From: DASZZZ01 sp036260375
GTDB taxonomy: Bacteria > Actinomycetota > CADDZG01 > WHSQ01
DNA: 21,343 nt
Reading direction: 5' to 3'
Assembly (NCBI GenBank): GCA_036260375.1
Contig: DASZZZ010000100.1
Span: 1 to 21,343, forward strand
The number at the start of each line of letters is the position of its first letter. The first letter of the stretch is position 1. The notes beneath the pieces are model-generated. The model worked only from the letters and a program-made list of their open reading frames with translations. It did not search any database and was not told the origin of the DNA. Positions 1 through 6,256 of the stretch are shown piece by piece. The position numbers and the translations under genes were made by a program.

Positions 1-1
1 C

Positions 2-1402
2 TTCGGTGGGCACACGCGGAACCACGGTGAGGCGCCGGTGCGCCGCGCGTGCTACGCGGCGGATCGAACCGGCCATATGATCCTCCAGACGCTCTACCAG
101 CAGTGCATCAAGCGCGACGTGGAGTTCTTCAACGAGTTCTACGTGCTGGACCTGCTGTTCAACGACGTCGACGGCGTCCGGCGCACGGCCGGCGTGGTGG
201 CGTACGAGCTGGCCACCGGCGAGATCCACGTGTTCCGCGCGAAGGCCGTCGTGTTCGCGACCGGCGGCGCCGGCAAGGTGTACAAGACCACGTCGAACGC
301 GCACACGCTCACGGGCGACGGCCCCGGGGTCGTCTACCGGCGCGGTCTGCCGCTCGAGGACATGGAGTTCTTCCAGTTCCATCCGACCGGCCTCTACCGC
401 CTCGGCATCCTGCTGTCCGAGGCGGCGCGCGGCGAGGGCGGCATCCTGCGCAACTCCGAGGGCGAGCGCTTCATGGAGCGCTACGCGCCGACGATCAAGG
501 ACCTCGCGCCGCGCGACATGGTGTCGCGCGCCGAGTTCTTCGAGATCAAGGAGGGCCGCGGCTGCGGTCCCGACAAGGACTACATCCTGCTCGACCTCAC
601 GGGCGTCGACCCCGAGGTCGTCGAGCGCAAGCTCCCCGACATCACCGAGTTCGCGCGCACCTACCTCGACGTCGACCCGCTCAAGGAGGGCGTGCCGATC
701 GTCCCCACCGCGCACTACGCGATGGGCGGCATCCCGACCAACGTCGCCGCCGAGGTCCTGCGCGACAACCGGGGCGGGACCGTCGCAGGCTTCTACGCCG
801 CCGGCGAGTGTGCGTGCGTGTCGGTCCACGGCGCCAACCGCCTCGGCACGAACTCGCTGCTCGACATCGTCGTGTTCGGCAAGCGGGGCGGCATCAACAT
901 GGCGGAGTACGCGCTCGCGAACCGTCTGCTCGACGTCCCGGACGACGCGCACGAGCCGGCGCAGCGCTGGATCGCGTCGCTGATGGACGGGGAGGGCACC
1001 GAGTCGACCGCGCGCATCCGCGCGACGCTCCAGGAGGAGATGATGGACAAGGCCTCCGTGGTGCGCACCGAGGACTCGCTCACCGAGATGCACGAGATCA
1101 TCGGCAAGCTCGCGGACCGGTACGCGCGGGCGCGCGTCAAGGACCGCAGCAAGATCTTCAACACCGAGCTCGTCGAGCACATGGAGCTCGGCTTCCTGCT
1201 CGACATGGCGGAGGCGACCGTCGTGTCGGCGAGGGCGCGCACCGAGAGCCGCGGCGGCCACTACCGCGAGGACCACCAGATGCGCGAGGACAACCACTGG
1301 CTCAAGCACACGTTCATCACGAAGAAGCCGGACGGAGAGATCAAGCTCGCCTACAAGGACGTCACGCTCGGGCGCTACGAGCCCGTCGAGAGGAAGTACT
1401 GA
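2..1402 (+). CDS. sdhA: Succinate dehydrogenase flavoprotein subunit, 5' end cut off by the window
   Basis: This is the catalytic FAD subunit of succinate dehydrogenase (complex II), which oxidises succinate to fumarate in the TCA cycle and passes electrons to SdhB. The open frame runs in from base 2 with FGGHTRNHGEAPVRRAC, a conserved SdhA stretch, so the gene starts upstream. Against the usual length of about 590 residues, roughly 120-130 N-terminal residues are missing, including the dinucleotide-binding motif and the flavin-linking His. Visible family signatures are RTGHMILQTLYQQ, FHPTGLY, ARGEGGILRN, LAPRDMVSRA (substrate arginine region), AHYAMGGIPTN (active-site His) and HGANRLGTNSLLDIVVFG near the isoalloxazine site. 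It ends three bases before sdhB, and its 3' end carries GAGAGGAAG, the likely sdhB ribosome binding site. No internal defect is seen. Confidence 0.97.
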   Translation, partial: FGGHTRNHGEAPVRRACYAADRTGHMILQTLYQQCIKRDVEFFNEFYVLDLLFNDVDGVRRTAGVVAYELATGEIHVFRAKAVVFATGGAGKVYKTTSNAHTLTGDGPGVVYRRGLPLEDMEFFQFHPTGLYRLGILLSEAARGEGGILRNSEGERFMERYAPTIKDLAPRDMVSRAEFFEIKEGRGCGPDKDYILLDLTGVDPEVVERKLPDITEFARTYLDVDPLKEGVPIVPTAHYAMGGIPTNVAAEVLRDNRGGTVAGFYAAGECACVSVHGANRLGTNSLLDIVVFGKRGGINMAEYALANRLLDVPDDAHEPAQRWIASLMDGEGTESTARIRATLQEEMMDKASVVRTEDSLTEMHEIIGKLADRYARARVKDRSKIFNTELVEHMELGFLLDMAEATVVSARARTESRGGHYREDHQMREDNHWLKHTFITKKPDGEIKLAYKDVTLGRYEPVERKY

Positions 1403-1405
1403 CCC

Positions 1406-2110
1406 ATGGACGTCAAGCTGCGCCTGCTGCGCTACAACCCGGAGACCGACTCGGAGCCCCACTTCGAGGAGTACGAGCTCGAGGCCGACCCGATGGACCG
1501 CCTCCTCGACTGCCTCCACCAGGTCAAGTGGGAGATCGACTCGAGCCTCGCGCTGCGGCGCTCGTGCGCGCACGGGATCTGCGGCTCCGACGCGATGGTC
1601 GTCAACGGGGTGAACCGCCTCGCGTGCAAGGTGCTCATCAAGGACCTGCGCCAGCCCATCACGGTCGAGCCGATCCGCGGCCTGCCGTTGATCAAGGACT
1701 TCATCGTCGACATGGATTCCTTCTTCGCCGGCTACCGCGCGGTGAAGCCGTGGCTCATCACCGACGACCGCGAGCGCGAGCCCGCGCGCGAGCGTCTCCA
1801 GTCGCCCGAGGAGCGCGAGCGCTTCGACGACACGACGAAGTGCATCCTGTGCGCGGCATGCACGACGTCGTGTCCGATCTTCTGGGCCGACGGCGGCTAC
1901 GTCGGCCCCGCCGCGATAGTCAACGCGCACCGGTTCATCTTCGACTCGCGCGACGCCGGCGGCGCCGAGCGTCTCGAGATCCTGTCGTCGCGCAACGGAG
2001 CGTTCAAGTGCCGGACGGCGTTCAACTGCACCGACGCCTGCCCGCGCGGCATCAAGGTGACCAAGGCGATCCAGGAGGTCAAGCAGGCCGCGCTGTTCAG
2101 GTCCCTTTGA
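1406..2110 (+). CDS. sdhB: Succinate dehydrogenase iron-sulfur subunit
   Basis: SdhB carries electrons from the flavin of SdhA through three Fe-S clusters towards the membrane quinone site. The 234-residue length is normal. The 2Fe-2S ligands are C54, C59, D62 and C74 (SCAHGICGSD...C); the Asp at the third ligand position also occurs in E. coli SdhB, so it is not a defect. The second domain has CILCAACTTSCP (C146, C149, C152, C156) and CRTAFNCTDACPRG (C202, C208, C212) for the 4Fe-4S and 3Fe-4S clusters. The ATG three bases after the sdhA stop has a purine-rich site (GAGAGGAAG) just upstream. No sdhC or sdhD anchor follows, so the anchors should lie upstream of sdhA, outside the window. The stop overlaps the next gene's TTG. 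Confidence 0.97.
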   Translation: MDVKLRLLRYNPETDSEPHFEEYELEADPMDRLLDCLHQVKWEIDSSLALRRSCAHGICGSDAMVVNGVNRLACKVLIKDLRQPITVEPIRGLPLIKDFIVDMDSFFAGYRAVKPWLITDDREREPARERLQSPEERERFDDTTKCILCAACTTSCPIFWADGGYVGPAAIVNAHRFIFDSRDAGGAERLEILSSRNGAFKCRTAFNCTDACPRGIKVTKAIQEVKQAALFRSL

Positions 2111-2724
2111 CCGCGCGGCGCCCTCGTCGCCTCCTCACGCCGCTCGGGGCCGTCGTCGTCGCCGCCGTCTTGGCGGCGGTCGGCTATCCGGCGTGGATCG
2201 GCTACCAGGTATGGTCGCAGTCGGTGACGGACGAGGTCGGTGGGGCCGACGCCATCGTGGTGCTCGGCGCGGCGCAGTACGACGGCGAGCCGTCGCCCGT
2301 GTTCAAGGGGCGCCTCGACCACGCGGTGTACCTCTACGACGAGGACCTGTCCGACGTCGTCATCGTGACGGGGGGCAAGCAGGAGGGCGACCGGTTCACG
2401 GAGGCCGAGGCGGGAGCGTCCTACCTCGTCGCGCGCGGCGTCCCGGGCGACGCGATCCTGCGCGAGAACGAGGGCGCGACGACGCTCGAGAGCCTTCAGA
2501 ACGTGCGCACGATCGCGGATCGGTACGGGATCGACTCGCTGCTCGTCGTGTCCGATCCCATGCACTCCGAGCGGGTCAAGCGCATGGCCGCCGATCTCGG
2601 GTTCGAGCCGGTCTATGCGAGCTGGGTCTCGTACCAGGACGTCAACCGCAGCCGCGAGACGAAGGCCAAAGAGCTCGCGCGCGAAGTCGCGTCGATCATC
2701 GTCTACGAGCTCTTCGACCGGTGA
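2107..2724 (+). CDS. DUF218 (YdcF/SanA/ElyC-like) membrane-anchored protein
   Basis: A 205-residue protein of the DUF218 family. The proposed TTG start overlaps the sdhB stop as TTGA; a second in-frame TTG at 2170 is possible, but it would remove part of the N-terminal membrane helix (LLTPLGAVVVAAVLAAVGYPAWIGY, about residues 9-33). After the anchor come the family blocks ADAIVVLGAAQYDGEPSPVF, VIVTGGKQEGDRFTEAEA, RENEGATTLESLQN and LLVVSDPMHSERVKRMA. Members such as ElyC and SanA are linked to envelope and lipid-carrier metabolism, but the biochemical activity of the family is mostly unsettled. The catalytic part would sit outside the membrane if the single helix is an uncleaved signal anchor. 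It is coupled to sdhB upstream and, by a GTGA overlap, to the acetyltransferase downstream. The link to respiration may be positional only. Confidence 0.85.
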   Translation: MTARRPRRLLTPLGAVVVAAVLAAVGYPAWIGYQVWSQSVTDEVGGADAIVVLGAAQYDGEPSPVFKGRLDHAVYLYDEDLSDVVIVTGGKQEGDRFTEAEAGASYLVARGVPGDAILRENEGATTLESLQNVRTIADRYGIDSLLVVSDPMHSERVKRMAADLGFEPVYASWVSYQDVNRSRETKAKELAREVASIIVYELFDR

Positions 2725-3299
2725 GCGTCGCCATCGAGCGCCTCGGCGCCGATACTTCGGCCACGCTGCGCGACGAGATCGTGCTCGTGTACGAGCGCGC
2801 GTGGACCGGCATGCCGTTCCCGTTCGCGCCGACACAGGCGCGTGACTTTTCCAAGAGCTTCGAGCGCCACGTCCTGCGCCGCGACTTCCGGCTGCGCGTC
2901 GCGCGCGACGACGGCGCCCCGATCGGGTTCGCGTACGGCTACACGAGCAGACGCGGAGTCGGTTGGTGGCGCGACGCCATCGAGACCGCCATGGCGTCCG
3001 AGCTCGCCGCGCGCTGGCTGGAGAACTGCTTCGAGTTCGTCGAGCTCGCGGTCGTACCGGAAGCGCGCGGCCGCGGTGTCGGCGGACGGCTGCACGACGC
3101 GCTCCTGGAGGAGCTCCCGCACAGCACCGCGATCCTCTCGACGCAGCAAGCCAACGACGTCGCGCTCGCGCTCTACCGTGAACGGGGATGGGAGATCGTG
3201 CTCGAGGGGTTTCGCTTCGCCCACCGCCACGATCCCTACGTGATCATGGGTCTCGACGTCCCCGCGTTCCTCGGGCGCGCCGGAAGCGAGTCCGCCTGA
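2721..3299 (+). CDS. GNAT-family N-acetyltransferase
   Basis: A 192-residue acetyltransferase that would transfer an acetyl group from acetyl-CoA to an unidentified amine. The CoA-pyrophosphate loop (motif A) is VVPEARGRGVGGRLHDALL (residues 111-129, with R116-G-R-G-V-G121), preceded by the beta strand FEFVELA. Motif B is seen as STQQANDVALALYRERGWEIV (residues 140-160), the usual C-terminal GNAT helix and strand. The GTG start overlaps the DUF218 stop as GTGA. The same frame is open further upstream, but there it is arginine-rich and antisense-like, so the overlap start is preferred. It is the last gene of the sdh run and stops nine bases before the end of the convergent lipid kinase gene, with a hairpin between them. 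Substrate not predictable. Confidence 0.88.
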   Translation: MSVAIERLGADTSATLRDEIVLVYERAWTGMPFPFAPTQARDFSKSFERHVLRRDFRLRVARDDGAPIGFAYGYTSRRGVGWWRDAIETAMASELAARWLENCFEFVELAVVPEARGRGVGGRLHDALLEELPHSTAILSTQQANDVALALYRERGWEIVLEGFRFAHRHDPYVIMGLDVPAFLGRAGSESA

Positions 3300-3318
3300 G
3301 CCGGCGCGTCACGCCGGC
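3300..3318. terminator. Short hairpin between convergent genes, possible bidirectional terminator
   Basis: GCCGGCG and CGCCGGC form a perfect 7-bp stem around the loop CGTCA. The loop carries the lipid kinase stop codon (minus strand), and the first stem base is next to the acetyltransferase stop. There is no T-tract, as is common in GC-rich actinobacteria. A terminator role is inferred from position and symmetry. Confidence 0.45.
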
Positions 3319-4187
3319 GCGCGGAAGCGGATCGACCCGGCGACCTCGAACGTCGCGGGCGTCGTGAGGCCGACGAGCTCCCCGTCGACGTTGACGTCGA
3401 AGCAGGGATCCGCGTCGAGCTCGACGCGCGCCGCGCGCGTCGTCGCGACTCCGTCGAGCGACTCGTGCTCGCCGTTGCGCACCTTGAGCGCCAGCCCGGC
3501 CCCCGCGACGACCGTCGATGCGCCGAGGGCGCACCCGTCGAGCTCGCCGTCGCGGGGGTCGGCGCGCGGCCACACCTCGACCCCGCCGCCGCACGTCCGG
3601 CCGTTGCCCACGCCGGCGGCGACGCAGTCGGCGACCTCCACCCCGTTCATCGTCACGGCGGCGCGCCGCAGGTCGGTCGTCGCCTCCTTCGCTCCGGCGA
3701 CCCAGAACGCGACCGGCCCGAGCATCTTCTTGAGGCGCTCGTTGGTGGACTCGTCGACCTGGACGGGGAAGCCGCCCATGCACGCGTTGACGAACAGGCG
3801 CTCGGCGCGGGGGCCCGTGGCGCGGCCGAGGTCCACGGCGACGTCGCGACCGTCGACGAGCGCGCGCGCGGCCTCGAGCGCGTCGGTCGGCAGACCCATC
3901 GTCCGAGCGAAGTCGTTGCCGGTGCCCATCGGGAGCAGCCCGAACACGACGTCGTCGCGCGCGGGCGCGAGCGCGTTCACCGTGCAGTTGAACGTGCCGT
4001 CGCCGCCGGCGACCACGACGAGCTGCACGCCGCGCGCCGCGCGGGGCAGCTCCCGGGTGAGCGCGTCGGCGTCACCCGGCTCGATCGGCTCGACGGGGCC
4101 GAGGCGCGCCAGCTCGTCCACGATCGCGTCGCGCCGGCGCGCGTCCGCCGAGCCCGACGACGCGTTCGTGACGAGCAGGACGCGCAT
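3309..4187 (-). CDS. Diacylglycerol kinase-family lipid kinase (YegS/DgkB-like)
   Basis: A 292-residue protein of the diacylglycerol/sphingosine/YegS kinase superfamily, which phosphorylates a lipid hydroxyl with ATP. Family signatures are the N-terminal LLVTNASSGSAD, the nucleotide-binding VVVAGGDGTFN (GGDGT at residues 61-65) and LLPMGTGNDFARTMGLP (residues 84-100). The later blocks FVNACMGGFP, AAGVGNGRTCGGGVEVWPRADPRDGELD and the C-terminal DVNVDGELV are the usual lipid-kinase beta-sandwich elements. Length is typical. The ATG overlaps the stop of the upstream phosphodiesterase gene by one base (TGATG), so the two are probably translated from one mRNA. Plausible substrates are diacylglycerol, or another prenyl or glycerolipid; the sequence does not decide between them. 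No signal peptide or membrane helix is seen, so it should be cytosolic or peripheral. Confidence 0.93.
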   Translation of the reverse strand: MRVLLVTNASSGSADARRRDAIVDELARLGPVEPIEPGDADALTRELPRAARGVQLVVVAGGDGTFNCTVNALAPARDDVVFGLLPMGTGNDFARTMGLPTDALEAARALVDGRDVAVDLGRATGPRAERLFVNACMGGFPVQVDESTNERLKKMLGPVAFWVAGAKEATTDLRRAAVTMNGVEVADCVAAGVGNGRTCGGGVEVWPRADPRDGELDGCALGASTVVAGAGLALKVRNGEHESLDGVATTRAARVELDADPCFDVNVDGELVGLTTPATFEVAGSIRFRAPA

Positions 4188-5677
4188 CAGGGCGCCGCGG
4201 CGCGGAAGTGCCCGACGACGTGCGGGCACACGTCGACCGTGGCGGGGCGTAGCGGAGGGTCGGCCAGCGTCGACATGAACGGGATCAACGAGTCCTGCGC
4301 ATGCAGAGAGCCGTGGTCGCCACCGCCGCGGTGGTCGCCCCCGGCGAGGTCCTTGACCTCGTAGCACAGCTTGGTCGTCACGACGACGTCGCCGACGCGG
4401 TCGAGGTCGAGCGCGTGCTTGACGCGCCACAGCGCGAGCGGATACTCGGGCGTGCGGATGCGCCCGTCCTCGACGATGCCCGACACCGCGTCGAGGTCGC
4501 CCTCGAACGTCCACGCGTTGCCGCGCTCGTCGACGACGCCGTCGTCCGCCTGCTCGAAGCGCACGCGGCCGCGCTCGCTGTCGACGACGTATCCGCCGTC
4601 GTCGCGCCACATCACCTGGTCGACGCCGGGATGCTCGACGAGCGTCTTGCACACGGGACCGAGCAGGTCGCGGGCACGCGCCTCGTTCAGGTAGACGAAG
4701 CCGAGACGCCCGTTGCCCGCCGTGGCGACGTCGGCGCCGTCGAACGGGTCGTCGCCGCGGCTGGGATCGACCTGCTCGAAGTCGTCGAGCACGTCCTCGA
4801 GCGCGAAGACGTGGTCGTCGTCGTCCGCGATCGGGCTCTGCGAGTGGTCGGCGGTGACGACGAAGCCGACCTCCTCGATCGCGCGCTCCCACGAGTCGAA
4901 CGCGTCGAGGACGTTCGCGACGTGGCGGTCCGCGTCGGCGAGGCTGTCGAGCTGCGCGTCGGGGCCGTCGCGGTGCGAGGCGTGGTCGTTCTCGTGCAGG
5001 TAGAACAGGATCATGTCGGCGGCGTCCTTCTCGACGAGCTCGCGCGTGACACACGACGCCCACGCGTCCGTCGCCCTGACGCGCTTCTCGAGCCCGCGCG
5101 CCGAGATCAGCTTGGTGCACGCCTCCGCCGAGCCGGTCACGATGTCGGCGAAGTAGTGCTCCTTGGGGCCGTGCAGCTCGTCCGGCAGGCGCTTGTGGAA
5201 CAGCAGCCGCTCGATGATGTTGGGCTTGAGCTCGTGGACGTGGGGGCCGCGGAACACCATGAAGTTGATCGACGCGGTGACGAGGCCCATGCCCTCGAGC
5301 TTCTCGTGGATCGTCGACACTTTCTTGCTGAGGTGATGGGTGTTGAGGTTGACGAGGAAGTCCTCGACGATCTGGTTCATGCCCTTGACGACCGCGGCGC
5401 GGGGGCTCTGCCCGTAGTTGACGAAGCGCCGGGCGTCGCGGTCGTACCAGCACATCCCCGGGATGCCGTGCTCGTCGGGCATCGCCCCGGTCACGAGCGA
5501 CGCCGTCGCGCACGGCGTGATCGTGGGGAAGATCGCGACCGAGTCGCGCACGTATCCGGAGTGCTGCTTGAGGAACGCGAGCGCGGGAGCCCGCCCGGAG
5601 GCCGTGACCTGCTCGAACGCCGTGGTGCTCATGCCGTCGACGATGACGTACACGACGCGCCTCGGTCTCCGGCTCAT
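4187..5677 (-). CDS. Alkaline phosphatase superfamily protein, nucleotide pyrophosphatase/phosphodiesterase-like
   Basis: A 496-residue member of the metal-dependent type I phosphodiesterase/nucleotide pyrophosphatase group. Metal ligands and nucleophile can be traced: VYVIVDGM (D14), FPTITPCATASLVTG (T54 aligns with the usual Thr nucleophile) followed by MPDEHGIPGM, the D/H ligands in LHENDHASHRDGPDA, and VVTADHSQ. No signal peptide is seen, so the enzyme would act in the cytosol unless exported in another way. The gene is first in a two-gene minus-strand operon with the lipid kinase, which suggests a phospholipid or lipid-linked phosphodiester substrate, but this rests on neighbourhood alone. 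The ATG at 5677 has no good Shine-Dalgarno sequence; CACAAT lies eight bases upstream, so a leaderless transcript is possible. Confidence 0.87.
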   Translation of the reverse strand: MSRRPRRVVYVIVDGMSTTAFEQVTASGRAPALAFLKQHSGYVRDSVAIFPTITPCATASLVTGAMPDEHGIPGMCWYDRDARRFVNYGQSPRAAVVKGMNQIVEDFLVNLNTHHLSKKVSTIHEKLEGMGLVTASINFMVFRGPHVHELKPNIIERLLFHKRLPDELHGPKEHYFADIVTGSAEACTKLISARGLEKRVRATDAWASCVTRELVEKDAADMILFYLHENDHASHRDGPDAQLDSLADADRHVANVLDAFDSWERAIEEVGFVVTADHSQSPIADDDDHVFALEDVLDDFEQVDPSRGDDPFDGADVATAGNGRLGFVYLNEARARDLLGPVCKTLVEHPGVDQVMWRDDGGYVVDSERGRVRFEQADDGVVDERGNAWTFEGDLDAVSGIVEDGRIRTPEYPLALWRVKHALDLDRVGDVVVTTKLCYEVKDLAGGDHRGGGDHGSLHAQDSLIPFMSTLADPPLRPATVDVCPHVVGHFRAAAP

Positions 5678-5719
5678 AGGGGCCTATTGTGCCCCACGAT
5701 TCCCAGCGGCGAAGCGCCG
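5676..5719 (-). promoter_or_regulatory. Possible promoter and small dyads upstream of the phosphodiesterase gene
   Basis: On the minus strand, CACAAT (5693-5688) resembles a -10 element and lies eight bases before the ATG. TTCGCC lies 16 bases further upstream as a weak -35. ATAGG-GG-CCTAT (plus strand, 5676-5687) is a small inverted repeat over the start codon, and CGGCG-AAG-CGCCG (5707-5719) is a tight hairpin just upstream. All are short and could be chance in GC-rich DNA. Confidence 0.25.
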
Positions 5720-5787
5720 ATACCCAGCCTGCCGGGCGTCTCGGATCGAACCATCCCCGACGTGCGGCCCACCGTCGAATTCACGAA

Positions 5788-5805
5788 GGGAGCGACGAGG
5801 CTCCC
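5788..5805 (-). terminator. Hairpin downstream of the FHA/motif gene pair
   Basis: GGGAGC and GCTCCC form a perfect 6-bp stem with a 6-base loop, 40 bases past the stop of the small motif protein (minus strand). There is no real T-tract after it. A terminator for the 7122-5846 operon is the simplest reading. The rest of 5678-5845 holds no gene that I can support. Confidence 0.4.
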
Positions 5806-5845
5806 GCACTATCGATCCCGCTCGCCGGGGGCGTTGGCTACGTCT

Positions 5846-6256
5846 CTAGGGGAGCATCGACAGCAAAGCAGAGCCCGCGGAGCCAAGCGCCGACGCGATC
5901 TTCTGCAGCGGTCCGGACAGTGCGGTGCCGGCGGTCGCGAGGATGCCCGAGACCTTCGCGATCTCGACGAACTCCTCGAGACGGCGAGAGAGAACGCCGG
6001 TGTCGGGCCTGGGCGATGCCGCCTCGCGGGCCGCGCCCTCCAGCGCCGAGCCCGCGACGCGCTTCAACGGAGGCGAGACGTTCAAGCCCTCGAGCGACGT
6101 CCTCATCTTCTCGAGCTCCGTCGAGATCGCAGCCATCTCCGCACTCGATTGCGTGACGACCTGATGGGAGTCGCGGCCCGCCATGCTGATGTTTCCCTCC
6201 ATGTTGCCGCTGACGTTGAACGTGCTCTTGATGTTCTCGTCCGGCACTCGACTCAC
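5846..6256 (-). CDS. Small protein with N-terminal glycine-rich signalling-like motif and hydrophobic Gly/Ala-rich tail
   Basis: A 136-residue protein of no family I can name with certainty. The GTG at 6256 overlaps the FHA gene stop as GTGA, which decides the start; a second in-frame GTG lies at 6247. Residues 13-32 (FNVSGNMEGN followed by ISMAGRDSHQ) repeat a motif of the FHA protein, with 14 of 20 identical. After this come a predicted helix or coiled coil (about 38-58, AEMAAISTELEKMRTSLEGL), a second helical part (about 64-82), a Pro-rich link (SPRPDT) and a helical, Gly/Ala-rich hydrophobic C-terminus (about 96-136, with SGILATAGTALSG and ALGSAGSALLSM). From memory, many bacterial small proteins place a GNVSG-type motif before helices and such a tail. 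A membrane-active effector or oligomerising partner of the FHA protein is an inference. Confidence 0.75.
   Translation of the reverse strand: MSRVPDENIKSTFNVSGNMEGNISMAGRDSHQVVTQSSAEMAAISTELEKMRTSLEGLNVSPPLKRVAGSALEGAAREAASPRPDTGVLSRRLEEFVEIAKVSGILATAGTALSGPLQKIASALGSAGSALLSMLP
6161..6220 (-). repeat. Shared motif copy in the small protein gene
   Basis: This encodes residues 13-32 of the small protein. Aligned without gaps to 6673-6732 in the FHA gene, 45 of 60 bases and 14 of 20 residues match. The last nine residues (SMAGRDSHQ) are identical. Several base differences are silent, so protein-level constraint is likely. Confidence 0.85.

Noticed and set aside
1559..1627. Missing third cysteine in the 2Fe-2S motif of SdhB (Asp at position 62)
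   Set aside because: An Asp at this ligand position is known in functional SdhB proteins such as that of E. coli, so it is not a defect.
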